Shown: positions 1-12,059 of the stretch, piece after piece | How the letters are laid out: each line of letters starts with the position of its first letter | Numbering within the stretch: position 1 is the stretch's first letter | Assembly: GCA_013396755.1 (NCBI GenBank) | Contig: VWZF01003613.1 | Location: 782,548-846,547 of the forward strand | Length of the DNA stretch: 64,000 nucleotides | DNA from: Sclerurus mexicanus | Taxonomy: Eukaryota > Chordata > Aves > Passeriformes > Furnariidae | Direction: 5' to 3' | Translations under genes and position numbers: made by a program | The notes under the pieces: generated by a model | What the model saw: only the letters and a program-made list of their open reading frames with translations | Told to the model about the DNA's origin: nothing | Database searches by the model: none

Positions 1-624
1 TCTGGTTATATATATCATCTTCCAAATTCCACAATCTTTAATTGTTTGGATAGCAGATGCCCTCAAGATATATTGAGAATCATATATTGAAAAGATGTTT
101 GTTTATTTATTAAGGTTATGTCTTTAATTACATGTTTAAAGGATTAAATGCAAAATTTAGTTGTATTCTTCTGATTTGTATTACTCCACTGACTTAGAAA
201 CTCCAAAGAATCCTTCCTTCTTAAATGGATTTTTTTAACTTGAACTTGAAATACACCACATTCTGTTATCATAAGAAGCTGGACATACCTGTGCCTAATA
301 CAGTGAGTTTAGAACTTACTACAAGTGGGTAAAAAGGAGATAGATATAAGAAAAAGATTAATCTATGCAAATAGCTGGTTAACAGCTATCAGAGTACTTA
401 AATCAGTACTTACAGAAATATTTCAGAGCTTTAAAAACAACTTTTCATTATCCCTCTTCAAAGTGAACAATTACCCAAATATGGACTCTGTGTCGTATGA
501 GATATTAAGTAAAACATTTTCCAGTGTAAGTTGTTTTCCACTAAATTACTGATTAATATATTTATCTTCATAGTAAGCTGTGTTGTGTTATGTTATGGCA
601 TATCTTCTCATTTTGTGGTTATAG
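1..624 (+). other. 3' part of an ASCC3 intron upstream of the first visible exon
   Basis: AT-rich intronic DNA with no exon that I recognise. An open frame at 325-552 has no resemblance to ASCC3 and no splice context. It ends in the acceptor of exon 1, a T-rich stretch ending tggttatag. Confidence 0.8.
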
Positions 625-845
625 AGCTTCTGGATCTTCAGCCTTTGCCTATCACAGCCTTGGGACATCGGGAATATGAAGTCCTGTACAAATTCACACA
701 CTTCAACCCTATCCAGACACAGATATTTCATACCCTTTATCACACAGACTGCAATGTTCTTCTTGGAGCACCTACAGGATCTGGAAAAACTGTTGCAGCT
801 GAATTAGCCATCTTTAGAGTTTTTAACAAGTATCCCACATCAAAG
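625..845 (+). CDS. ASCC3: ASCC3 exon 1 of window: start of second helicase cassette, Q-like motif and Walker A
   Basis: This exon opens RecA domain 1 of the C-terminal cassette and binds ATP. After a split codon (bases 625-626, probably completing Glu) it encodes 73 residues from LLDLQPLPI to KYPTSK. The HFNPIQTQIF segment is the Q-like motif of Ski2-family helicases. GAPTGSGKT at 765-791 is the Walker A loop, with the lysine and threonine that hold ATP phosphates and magnesium. The donor is aag|gtttgt. The acceptor is read as tatag|ag because that supplies the two bases needed for the glutamate seen in mammalian ASCC3. An acceptor two bases later (agag|ctt) would also keep the downstream frame but would require a different upstream phase. 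The intact Walker A argues that this cassette can hydrolyse ATP. Confidence 0.93.
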
Positions 846-2219
846 GTTTGTAAAATAGGTTTATTAGTATAATTTTGTATTAGCATGTTTTCAACAGTAC
901 AAAAGTCTAGAAAAAGACTATGGGAAACTGAATGTTAATTTCTCCAATTTATATCTGCCTGGATATAAAATGGTACTGCATTATGTACATTATTCTTTTA
1001 TTTAAATTTTTTATTTCAATCAGTATACTACTAGAGTTAAATCTACAAACATGACATACAGGCATGCTGGATTTCCTTTTCTTCCTTACTTAACTGTATT
1101 TCCTGCTTCAATCTCCTTCTACTAGCAGTAGTACTGTTTTATTAGTTCTCTTCCATGTGAACACAACTAGCCCAGTCTCTCTCTTATTTAAACAAATAAG
1201 TTGCAATTACTTACTACGAGCCGATTTTCCGTTCCAGCCTGCCCCTGTGTTTTAAACTGCCTAAAAGCTGAACAACTCAGCTTTTGGGGTTTTGTTTTCA
1301 AAGTGAATGTATATCTGTTTCTTGACTTAGCCATCTTGTCTTAGTTAACCACATTTTAGCTTTAAAGTCTTTGGGAAAGATCTTTGTATCTGACTGTAAG
1401 ATTTAACAAAAATTAACACAAATTGTATACCTTAACCATCTTTGAAATTTCAATATCTTCATGTAATTAGTTAGTCCAAGCAAGGTAAACAAGCCATTCA
1501 TACACTTTCAGATTATCTGTGAGACATACAAAATAGTCTGTTCTCAAAGAAATACATATTTTAGGTTTTAATAAAGCTGAAAACCTGGCTATATATTTTA
1601 AAGAATGTATGTGAATTCTTCATGTAGAAGTTTCTTCATGTTCTAAAGCTTTAGCATTTTTAACCTTAAATCTATACGTAAATATTGTTTGTTCACGTGA
1701 GAGTATTCCCCTTTGCATTGCTGGCTTCTTTGAGAAAAGTATTGTGAGATTTTGGTTAAAATAATCAGCTTTTTTTATTTAATTGATAATGTTTTAATAA
1801 TTTAATGGCATAACTAGAAATCAGGTAAGATATTGCTTGCTAGAAAGTAAGATTATTACTGTTCTAGAATGTTAACTTGCTGATTTTATAGTCCTGGCCA
1901 AAAAAAAAAAAATAATAAAAAAAAGATTATTTTTATAAGTGGGTTTTGATTTTAAATGGTATTATAAATACTTTGGTTTCAAGAAATTATTCTTTCTCTT
2001 AATTTCTTTGCTTATTAATGGCTCAGGAAAAAAAAACAGTATTTTCAAGCATTATATCCATCTTAAATATAATTCTGTTGTAGGTCATTTATGGAACTCA
2101 GGCCTTATTCATTTTATAGATTATGAGTATGTTCAAATCTCACAAATATTTTCTGTTGTAGGTACTCTGTAATAATGATTTCTTGCTTACCTTCTGGTTT
2201 TGTGACTTTTCTTTCGCAG
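846..2219 (+). other. ASCC3 intron (1.37 kb)
   Basis: AT-rich intron with an interrupted A-tract at 1900-1924 and no coding signal. It ends in a pyrimidine-rich tract and ttcgcag. Confidence 0.85.
1900..1924. repeat. Interrupted A-tract
   Basis: Low-complexity A run broken by two single T bases, intronic. It could be the tail of an old retroposed copy, but no body is recognisable upstream. Confidence 0.7.
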
Positions 2220-2305
2220 GCAGTGTATATTGCACCCTTAAAAGCACTTGTCCGTGAGAGAATTGAGGACTGGAAAGTTAGGATTGAAGAAAAACTTGGC
2301 AAAAA
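2220..2305 (+). CDS. ASCC3: ASCC3 exon 2: helicase motif Ia
   Basis: This 86-nt exon encodes 28 residues from AVYIAPLKAL to EEKLGK, followed by two bases (aa) of a lysine codon completed by the next exon. APLKALVRER is motif Ia, which contacts the nucleic-acid backbone in Ski2-like helicases. The acceptor is ttcgcag|g. The donor is aa|gtatgt, chosen because the next exon starts with g to complete Lys and then continues with VVELTGD. Reading through the donor would instead add residues unlike any ASCC3. The residue pair Ile-Glu after RER is a mild substitution compared with mammals. Confidence 0.96.
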
Positions 2306-3720
2306 GTATGTTTCTCCTTACCTAATCAGAGAAATGAAAAGCAAAAGAACAGCCCATGAAGTATGAATAAAATCTACAGAATACTTAGGAGTATTTCAAA
2401 ATAGGTTTTGATTATATGCTGTCCTTCAAATTTCTAGTACTTAAAAAATGCTATCAATAGGCATTGTAGTGATAGCAAAATCAAAACTAAGAAAGGGATA
2501 CACTTTGATATCCACTTCTTTTCATTCTCATTACTTGCCAGTATAACAAATATGGAGCTGAGATTTCACACATTGAAAATGTAAGTCAAAATAAGCTTTC
2601 ATTAGAAACCTCAGTTCTAAGGAACATGTAGGACTTGCATGGACAGTGTACTAGTAGTCATATGATGCCCTTCACATGTAAATTATTATAATTTTATTGC
2701 TTGATAACATTAATTTCTTGCTAGTCTTCTCGGGTGTTAGAGTTAAGCCATTACTTTATGATCTACAAGGTGTATCAGTCATGTTGATGCTTTCCAAAAT
2801 TATGATTTCCTGAATTAAATTTGTTATCTATAGGACTATGGGGTGCATTATTGCCTTTTTGATATATGGCTTTTTTCCTAAGTTAAGCTCCAAGCACACC
2901 ACAGGTTACAAGAGAAAGAGGTGCTACTTTGTGTACATGAAATTACCAGTGGTATCCCTGTTATTATCGTAGCAATGAGTTAGAATATTTTCAGGTAATA
3001 TTTCCTTTTTGAAATGTACAATTACTTATGACTGAAATTTTGAACTGAGAATACACATTACTTTGACAAATTTTTATTAGATGTTCAACTGAATGTAGAA
3101 TGTGTCATTGAAATGTCAAAAATCCATTATAATGCATCCATCTACAACAATGGATCATCACAAATGCTGTATGTAGGACTTAAAAATATAATGAGACAAA
3201 CTGAAAAACTCTGCTAATCTTCCCCAAAAAATAATCTCAGGATAATTTTTGCACCAGTCTTAATAGACCTTCACCAACAAATGCAATACACACTGCAGTT
3301 TAGCTTCATTATTCAAACCAGATATCTATGTAGAACAGCAGGCAGCAACTTGGTAGCTTTCTAGAAAGCTTTCATCCTGGACATGAGAGGATGTTATGAT
3401 TCTCAGTTTATCATACTAATATAATTTTATCTTCATTTTGAAGAACTAACCATAGATGGGTTAGGACTCATATTCATCCTCTTCTTTTCATATGGTTTTC
3501 CTAAGGAATGGTATTTGGTATTTATATAGTATTTGCTAGAGAAACAAAGAGACAGGTTTATTTACTTAAAACAATTTCAAAAATTCTATTAAATATGTTT
3601 GTCAAGAAACAAAATTACTTTACTTCACCCTTTTAGGAATTTAAGTTTAGGAGTAAATATTTGAACATTAAAATGTTTTAAAGCTTTTTAAAGCCAAACC
3701 ACCATCTTTCTTGATTACAG
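2306..3720 (+). other. ASCC3 intron (1.4 kb)
   Basis: Ordinary AT-rich intron. No repeat, RNA gene or reading frame of note was seen. It ends in ttgattacag. Confidence 0.85.
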
Positions 3721-3887
3721 GGTTGTAGAGTTGACAGGAGATGTGACTCCTGATATGAGAGCTATTGCCCAAGCTGACCTGATTGTTACTACCCCGGAGA
3801 AGTGGGATGGTGTCAGCAGAAGCTGGCAGAACAGAAGTTATGTTCAGAAAGTTGCCATTCTTATCATAGATGAGATCCATCTTCTAG
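3721..3887 (+). CDS. ASCC3: ASCC3 exon 3: motifs Ib/Ic and DEIH box
   Basis: The first base completes the split lysine; 55 residues follow, ending HLL plus the first base of a glycine codon. ELTGD and TTPEKWDGVSRSW are the DNA/RNA-contacting motifs Ib and Ic of RecA domain 1. IIDEIHLLG carries motif II, with the DEIH residues at 3869-3880, which coordinate magnesium and the attacking water. DEIH (rather than DEVH or DECH) is usual for this cassette of ASCC3, from memory. The acceptor is gattacag and the donor g|gtgagc. Only 136 nt of intron separate this exon from the next. Confidence 0.97.
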
Positions 3888-4023
3888 GTGAGCATGTTTT
3901 GTTATTTTTAATCAGAATCATTGCTAAGTTTGAACAAGTGTGTTGGTGCTTATGATGTGAATATAGCTTTTGACATCTGAACCTTTTCTTTTTCTGTTTT
4001 TCAATGGACTTTTCATTTACTAG

Positions 4024-4169
4024 GGGATGAGAGAGGCCCAGTATTGGAAGTCATCGTGTCTCGAACAAACTTTATCTCATCTCACACAGAGAAGCCTGTA
4101 AGAGTAGTTGGTTTATCGACTGCTTTAGCAAATGCCAGAGACCTTGCTGACTGGCTAAACATTAATCAG
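4024..4169 (+). CDS. ASCC3: ASCC3 exon 4: motif III region
   Basis: Two bases complete the glycine after the DEIH box; 48 residues from DERGPVLEVI to ADWLNINQ follow. VVGLSTALANARDLADWL holds motif III, coupling ATP hydrolysis to strand movement. The Ski2 consensus SAT is STA here, as I recall also for mammalian ASCC3. The acceptor is tttactag|ggg and the donor cag|gtatgt. The following intron is only 111 nt, so exons 3-5 sit within 700 bases and form the densest coding cluster of the window. Confidence 0.97.
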
Positions 4170-4280
4170 GTATGTAAAAAGTTTTAGAAGATGAATATGT
4201 ACCGGTCCTGCAGAAAAATAAAGTAGCAATTTATATGATAATTCAAGACTGAACTTGAAAAAAAAAATGTTCTCTTGTAG

Positions 4281-4401
4281 ATGGGTCTGTTCAACTTCCG
4301 ACCATCAGTACGCCCAGTTCCTCTGGAGGTGCACATTCAGGGCTTCCCTGGACAGCATTATTGTCCTCGCATGGCTAGCATGAACAAACCTGCATTTCAG
4401 G
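4281..4401 (+). CDS. ASCC3: ASCC3 exon 5: linker between RecA domains
   Basis: This exon encodes 40 residues from MGLFNFRPSV to MNKPAFQ plus the first base of an alanine codon. The segment FRPSVRPVPLEVHIQGF is the conserved stretch at the end of RecA1 leading into RecA2. PGQHYCPRMASMNKP continues towards the second RecA fold. The acceptor is ctcttgtag and the donor g|gtaaga. The methionine at the start is an internal residue, not a translation start, since the frame continues from the previous exon without a break. Confidence 0.97.
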
Positions 4402-6239
4402 GTAAGAACAAGCTCCTAGACCTTTTCCTTCTTTGTGTAAAAACAAAAAAGACTTTACAAAGTTCATTTGCTACACATTTGCAACATGTGTTACTGTATG
4501 TACTCTTGGCATGTATTGGGGGAATCTGCTCTGCTAATGGCCTAAAGCTATTTGTCTGAAACATAAAGTGTGCTGCAAATGCAACATGTAGCAGAAGAAT
4601 GTAATGTATTAAGAACAGAACAATAAAATTATTGCTAGTGAGGAGGAAATAAAATGTGTTTTCTCTTAGTGTTTGACACCATAAAGAAACATTTGTGTAA
4701 AAATATTTGAAATTTAGAAAGTAATAAAACCATTCATATTATTAATCTGCTGAGGTATTCTCATATGGACCACTGTATGTAAGCACTAAAAAAATTGTGA
4801 ACAGAAGTTGCAAGTCAGGGTAACCTCCTATAATTCTAGTTTCAAAGCAATAACCATAAAATCCAAAATTTCTAGTGCATCCAGATATGCTTCTGTTTCC
4901 AATTTTTTATTCTTAACCAAGCTGGCAAGCAGGATAGATTTAAGAAAAACTCTCGCATTTTATTTGAACATTTCATTTTGGTTACATAAGGAATATTTAT
5001 TATATCAATTAAAAATAGCCTCCAAAATAAATTTTGTAATGTGAACTGCTGTTGATTGTGAGGTGACATTTGTGAGGTGACTTTTTAGCTGCTTTAATTA
5101 GCCTTATGACAGAAGCAAAGTATTGATTGTGGACTAGAGACCAATCTTGACAGCTCGGATTATTTACACCTCCACAAGAGCATTTTACAAAAACACTAAT
5201 GAACAATAAATCTGTCTTGGGCTATTCTGCCACACCTGTTCCTGAAGCAACAAAAATCCATTAGATGTTGGGCTTTTAAAATATATAGATATATTGGCAT
5301 ATATAGTTGTGAGATATAAATACTGATGAATCATCCTATTTCAGTAATTTCACAACTGCATAGTGTGTATATATGCAGGAACACATGCTGGGTAGTATTC
5401 ATGAACTAGGAAGCAATATGTGCTGATGGATAATATGAAATAGTTTTCAGAAATTAACAATGCATAAATTTAATTGCTAGAATGAGAATTACATGAGAAA
5501 ACAGACAAATGGATTTAAAAATTAGATTATTTGAAATTCTAAGTACACCTGTATATAGTTCTAGCGCTTGTTGATGCTAGAACATCTGTAGAAATATGAT
5601 TTATTGAAGGCTCTGTTCCCCACTTCTTTGCCATGGTACAGTCAAGGTTATTTTAGCATTTTCATAGCAATACTTACTTCTGAAACCATAAAAAATTTCC
5701 TTGCAACCTAAAACTTTTCAAAGATGGTGTGAGCAAGAAAATGCTTTTTAAAAAATTCCTAAAACAAAATTGGTTTAAATGTATCAGACTAATTAGTAAA
5801 CAAAACACAGAAACAAAGGTCAGGCAAAAAGCAAGTTTTAGACGTCGATGGCACTTAATCTGAGGCAATATACCCCAATAAGGTAGAAAAAACGTTAACA
5901 TACTTATTAGGCTGGGATAGAGAAATTTGCAAGCTTTGTAGTCTAGAAAGCTTGTTTAGGTTTTGTGGTGTTTTGTTGCTTTTGGTTTTTTTGCCGATTC
6001 TCTTAATTAGCTGACAATGATCACTGAAGTAGCAGGGCACCTTAACTCAGGCTCAGCTGAGTGTAGTTATATGGTCTCTGTTTCAGAGGTGGAATATGCT
6101 CACCTCAGTTGTATCTCTCCAGCAGAACACAACCTGTATATCATCTGCAGAGAGGTTTATCAGTTGTCTAGCTATTGCAAGGGGAAACTCTAATTTTTAT
6201 CCTAAGGGCCTAATTCTCAAGTTCTGTTTTCCTCAACAG
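4402..6239 (+). other. ASCC3 intron (1.8 kb)
   Basis: AT-rich intron. Its centre, about 5030-5300, is unusually rich in transcription-factor-like words and is listed separately. It ends in cctcaacag. ORFs here do not match ASCC3. Confidence 0.85.
5030..5300. promoter_or_regulatory. Candidate conserved non-coding element in ASCC3 intron
   Basis: The block holds an exact direct repeat of tgtgaggtgac at 5057-5067 and 5071-5081. It also has a TTTAATTAGCC homeodomain-like site, a TGACAG MEIS-like word, a GGATTA word and an ACACCT T-box-like half site. Its complexity is higher than that of the surrounding intron. No conservation data were available, so enhancer status is a guess. Confidence 0.3.
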
Positions 6240-6382
6240 CAATTCGTAGTCATTCTCCAGCCAAGCCTGTTCTTATTTTTGTGTCATCCAGACGTCAGAC
6301 AAGGCTTACTGCCTTAGATCTGATAGCTTTCCTAGCCACTGAGGATGATCCCAAACAATGGCTGAAGATGGATGAAAGAGAG
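6240..6382 (+). CDS. ASCC3: ASCC3 exon 6: motif IV
   Basis: Two bases complete an alanine; 47 residues from IRSHSPAKPV to KMDERE follow. AKPVLIFVSSRRQTRLTA is motif IV at the start of RecA domain 2, where the serine-arginine pair contacts nucleic acid in Ski2-like enzymes. The rest (DLIAFLATEDDPKQWL) is helical. The acceptor is cctcaacag|c. The donor gag|gtagaa lacks G at +5, a weak match for an exon that must be spliced across 9.9 kb to the next one. Confidence 0.96.
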
Positions 6383-8660
6383 GTAGAACCATTTTGCTTT
6401 CATTATTTGTGCTTTGCTTCTATTTTATTGATGTTTGCTTGAAAAAAAGCCACTGTAAAACAAGAGTCATGTAAGGGTAGATCTTGAAAGAGCTAGGCAT
6501 ATGCTAAATTTCCGTATGTATTAAAAGTAGTGTCACCATTAAGATTATACAAGCGTCTGTGGAAGAGCTGAACTTCAGAACACAAACTCTTTTATCTTTG
6601 TTTTTTCCTGCATATTTCTTATTAGTGCTAGTTCCATTGTCCCAGACAACATGTATCACATGGTACAAGTCTTTGATACAAAGATAAGACAAAGACTCAA
6701 AGAAAGAGGGCTAGTGTTCTCTAAAGTTTACAGATGGACATCTGTGACATATAGATGTTGAACTGGAATTTAAACCAAATCTCTTTTAGTGTTTTAGGAG
6801 AAAAATCCATCTCATAAGATGCATTATGTATATGCATATGTATCTGTGTGAATATATGTATATACATGCATCTGTCCGCCTGTATTCATACATGTATAGA
6901 TATACTCAAACAAACCATTTAGGAATGGTTTAGTCTTGCATATCAATGAACTAAATCAATGATATAAAAAAAAGAAGTCTAGAAAGCCTCTGCCAATAGC
7001 TTTGTTATAAGAACATAAATATTGCAAAGTTTTTATTCTTTTTCAAGCAGTGTAATCTTTAATTACATTTTCTTGTATTGTTTGTCAAAAAAACCTTCCT
7101 TTGTTTATTGCAAAACATGGATGATGGCTAAATGATAAACAGCCATTCAATATTCTCTTTTATCTGCATTCTTCAAACTGTATACCAGATTATATTTGTT
7201 CCACTTAGTTTGGCACCTGCTCTGAATACAGTATTATTTATTTCCTTCTGCACTGATGGGCCTGATTGTAGTATATCACTGCTTCAGAACAGTTTTTTTG
7301 GTTGATATTTGGATTTTCTAGATTTTGGAAATTAGCTTTTTCTAATGGTTGCAAATCTTCTGCTAGGAATTTCTGCGATAATTTAGGGCTAAAATACAGC
7401 AAAATGCAGGAATCATAAATAAGAGATCCAAACTGAATACTGTATGAATATTTATTTATCAACAACTTTATGCATGGTTATACAATTGTATACCAAATAT
7501 TACATACCAAAAAGTATAGGTTTCTAGATTATATTACTTGTGTTTGCTCTTTGCAAAAATATAAAATGTGATTTTTCAGAGTTAAAGTATAACATCTGTA
7601 TCCTTCCTGTTTTGGATGGATTTTAAAATAGAAAATGGCTATCTTGGCTGATAAACTACTACTGCTAAAGCATAACTCAACTTGAGGCTACTTTTCTAGC
7701 TGTATAACCTCTATTTAATGTTTTCTTGAGAGTAACAGAAACATTTAATATCCAAGTTATTACTACTTTGTTGAGTACTCTAGTAGCTTGTGCTGTTCTA
7801 CTGTAGTAATCTCACCTACAATATGCAACATGCAGCTTGTCCTCAGTGATATATATTAATATAAATAGTTTCCCTATATCCTGGGAGCCACTACTGTCCT
7901 GAAAAGAACTATAGCTGAAACTTCTTCACTTGCTGGAAAAGGATTTTCTATTAGAAGTCTTTAAATTTCATGTTTCAGAATACCTCTGAAGGTTTTGAAA
8001 TAGGAGCCAACAAGGACAAGCAGACTTTGCATTTATTAGTTTAATGACATTTGCATATGATTTGTATTTGAATTAATAAGCTGGATGTTTGGAGCATGAG
8101 ATACCTACCAAGTTACTGAGTTCTGCTTACGTAAATGTAGAAGGCCGAGGATTAAGTTCTAAGTTGTTATATCTTACCAGTATTATGCAGAACACCATTC
8201 TGTTTGAAGTACCCACAATTTCAAGTGGACATTTCTTTAGGTAATTATGGGACTAGTTTGTAGTTTTGTATTTTAAATGAACATGATTGCCTGAGTTTCA
8301 TTTGACATTGAAGCACAGGACAAAGCTATAGTAGTGCTACATACATAGTGTATATCCTGCATAATTCTTTATCCGTAATATTTTTTTTTTATTTTAAAAT
8401 TTTAACTTTAAGTTTTATTATGGTCAAGCTTAGACTAGGTGGAGTAGACAAAATTCTCTCCCTATTGCTATAACATTTTAAAGCACGAAAAGTAGAACTA
8501 GAAAATACTGACTTTATAGTAGTTATTCCATGTCTTAAACCCTTGCCCAAATATAATTCAAGTGTATTTCTCAATTCCATATGGGATAAAAATAGACCAG
8601 TTAGAAGAATTAAATTGTTGTTGCCTTTAAACAACATTTTATTTCCTGTCAGTCTTTCAC

Positions 8661-8676
8661 TTTTTTTTTTTTTTTT
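8661..8676. repeat. Poly-T run (16 nt)
   Basis: Homopolymer within the intron. It accounts for the lysine run in the overlapping minus-strand chance ORF. Confidence 0.85.
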
Positions 8677-11600
8677 GTCAACCACTGTTCCTTTAGGGGA
8701 ACTTACAGGCAAATTATTTTCAAAATCTTTGTAATTGTTAATTGTGAACAATGTTGAGATATAAGAGGTTTTTTGTGGGTGTATACAAAGTTAACAAGCT
8801 TTACAACAGACTTTGGCATTTTTTACATCAGTTAGCCTTATCCATGTAATGTTAATTTTGCCTGACATAAGATTTTTGAGAACACAGTTCTGTTTAATGG
8901 TGTAATTGATTTTGCTATATGATGGCTGAAAGGTAAGCTATTTTTGTGTTAGCTTCCCAGTGGGTAGACTTCATAAGGCGTCTTCAAATGCTCTAAACAA
9001 TGCCATCCATAATAAATCTAGAGGACTGATACTGAGGTAGACACAGATTCTTGCAGCCATTAAAAGTGTTTTTTCAGTGTTACCCTGAGCAGCAGCTTTT
9101 CTGTGTTGGTATTCAGAGAAATTCAGACCTTGTGGGGAAGAGAATAGAGGAGAGCAGAGACCGACAATACTGGGTCTTTGTTACCTTTGTTGTTACCAAT
9201 ACCGGACCTTTGTTTATCATCATGTTTGTTTACCATCATCTTAGCTTCCCTCATCTCCTCTGTAGAGGTTCTCTTTGTACTGGCAGTGCCAAACCAGGCT
9301 CTCATTTGCAGCTTGTGAATGATTCTGGTCACAAAACTCCAGACTGGTTCTCTTCACAGTAGTCTCAGGTAACAGGCTAAGCCACCTCCATCTCTGCTAC
9401 TCGGCTCCAAGTGTCAAATACAGATGATATATCAATCAGTTGTATATCAAACAGCATGAACTTGCATGACACTTATGGAATATGTATTTGTGTATATAAG
9501 TGACATACAGAAACAACCCTTCAGCTCTTGCCACCAAAGTAGATAACTGCCTGGATCATGGAGGAATCATGAGTTGTTCTTTCCCTCAAAGGAGCCAGTA
9601 GTCTAACAGGTGCAGCTGAATTCCAGTTGAGAAGGAATTTTGTTATACATCCATCTACTGAAAAATATATATGTTATAGGCAGCTCCATTAGATTTTGGA
9701 GTTGGTTCTTCCTGGATGCTTTCCTTGAATTTGACGTCTAGTGTGCAGTTGCTGGGTCATACCCATTACAGTATTCACGAAGTTGAAAGGTATTCAGGAG
9801 GCTGAGGCAGCAGTCAGTCTTCATAAGACTGAAGAGTACTTGAAGAAAATTGCTTTTTCTAGTACTGATCAGTTTTCCAGTTCTACTGGACCTGTTGCTG
9901 CACTGCAATAGTTAGATTTGTGTAATATATTCTATCCAACTAAGTTTCAGGTTATGTGCTTGCTTTTTGTGTAGAAATGTCCACTCAAATACCTCATATA
10001 TTATATATCCTGTAGTCTGACCAAGGAGGCTTCCAATTATGTTGAAATACCCTACTTACCAAGATTTGTAGATAATACTTCAAAGCTCCTTCCTACATTC
10101 TCCAATTGCATGTGCAGACATTCTTCAGGATTTAAACAAGACTGCCACAGTTTGCCTGGAGTATTAGTGGGCAGTCTGTTGAAGAAGAAAGAGTAGTTAC
10201 CTATCTTAGAGCCTTAAAGGTGGGGGTTTTTTTCATTTTTCTGTAAGGTTCATTGTCCATACACATTCCAAAATGAGCTCTCTATCCCTCTTACGATATG
10301 TATCCCCAATGCAAAGTTTATTTTTCACCACAGATGGAAGAAGCAGCAGCAGAAACTGCCTTCCTTGCCATCTGCAGCAGTAGCAAGGAATCTTCATTAG
10401 ACATCACTCTGTAAAGGTTGTCCTGGTTATACTTATGAGGCACAGATGCATCGTGACAGAAATGTGAATGGGCAGCACATCTCAAAGAGAAGACTGCACC
10501 CGTAAATGGAGTAGTCCTTCATTTCTTTTTCTTGTTCATTGATGCCAACATGAATGGAAAAAGAAAACCTTATGCTTATCCTGCTTTTTCATAAAATTCT
10601 GATTTGGAGTTGTCAGCCAGGACTGTTGTGTTCAAGCTTGTGACCCATAACTTATCTTGTTAAAAGGGATGATAGCTCAGATTATCCTTTTAGAAACAGT
10701 GCTACCAGTTTGTGATGGTAAGTTTGGGTAAGATCAGTTATACTATTCTACATTAGGAGCTGACTAAAGAGGAACAGTCCTTCTCTGGCAGAAATTGCAT
10801 CTACGTCTCTGGTGGGGGGAAATGTTGCAATCTTTTTACAACATAATTTATTAGAATCAAGTTTTCAGTTTATTTATTTTTCTCTAATGTTTTTACAGCT
10901 TTTTGTTTTTAACCTAAAACAAAAGTACAAAGTAGTATTTATGGTTTATTGTCTGAAGTTAGAATGCAGTTCTCACCAGCAGACAAGCTGGGTGTTTTCT
11001 TATTTATTTGTTGAGGTTTTTTTTTTAATTTATTCCCTGTCCAGATACTTGAATTTTATTTTTTTTATATTTACAGTACAAGGAGGGAGAATAAGTGTAC
11101 CAATGTACATAGTTTTAACTTTAACCACAATGATTTCTGCATTCTGCTTGGTGCATCATTTTGCCATCTGCATCTTATTAAGACTGTTCTTTATGAAACC
11201 TCTAGAAATAACTAATATCCTTTAGCTCAATCATACCTACAGTAATATTCAATAGCATCCATATCAGGCAATAGTTATCTTCCACTGAATTCAAAGGCTC
11301 TTGAATGAAGGGCATTTGTTGACTCCAAAAGAATGAATCAGATCCATACTGATTTTGCTATTTCAGGCATGTCAGCGTATAAACACGTGTGCACCCATTA
11401 TGGATTTGTATATGTGTTTGTGCACTGTGTGGAAAGATACATAGATGCATGAAAGTGAACTAAATTTTACCAAGAGTTCTGGCTTGCATTGCTAATACAA
11501 ACAAACCCAAAACCAACAAAAAAATCCCAAGAATTGTTGGAAAGAAAAAAGATAACTTTTCATTCTCTGACCTTTAAATCAAGTAACCTATTATCTCCAT

Positions 11601-12031
11601 GTTAATGTTCTGAGGTAATGTTGTGCTATAAAACAGGAACAGAAGAATCTGCTCTGTGTCATGAATAGGTATATTGCTGTAATTTAGATGAGACTTTTAG
11701 TGTTAAATGTTTTAAATATATTACTATGTTTTATTAATATATGTTTCAATAATATATCTCAACTTCTTAATTTTTTATTTAGACATTTTATTTAAAATTT
11801 TTTATTTCTTGAATAATCTTATTTCAGTTGGTTTAGGTATTTTATTCTGTGTGGGAGGGTTCTGAAGTATAATCCAGATCTTCTTCAAAAGATGATTTTG
11901 ATTCATCTTCATTCATCTTCATTCTAAGATGATTATTTTTTTCTGCATTTAAAGATCAGGAGGGTGCCCAAGAATGATTTCTAAATGTTTCACTCATTAT
12001 AGAAGTTCAACTTCCTTCTACAAGATGTTGG

Positions 12032-12059
12032 TTTTATGACACAAAAGTGTGTCATAAAA
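12032..12059. repeat. Perfect inverted repeat, 11-bp arms, 6-nt loop
   Basis: The arms are TTTTATGACAC and its exact complement GTGTCATAAAA, separated by six bases. It may be a fold-back remnant or chance; no terminal repeat or target duplication is evident around it. Confidence 0.75.

Noticed and set aside
2175..2366. Open frame starting at a Met upstream of exon 2 and running past its donor
   Set aside because: Only 2220-2305 is coding. The Met lies in the intron and the tail after LGKK is intron read-through.
4281..4559. Methionine at the first codon of exon 5 as a start of a separate gene
   Set aside because: The upstream exon joins in frame at this residue, and the tail beyond 4401 is intron.
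8389..8751. 120-codon minus-strand open frame with a lysine run
   Set aside because: The lysine run is the complement of a poly-T tract. The plus strand over the same place is equally open (8543-8734).
10812..11225. 137-codon open frame rich in Phe, Leu and Ile
   Set aside because: The hydrophobic look comes from T-rich DNA. It is intronic with no homology that I recognise.
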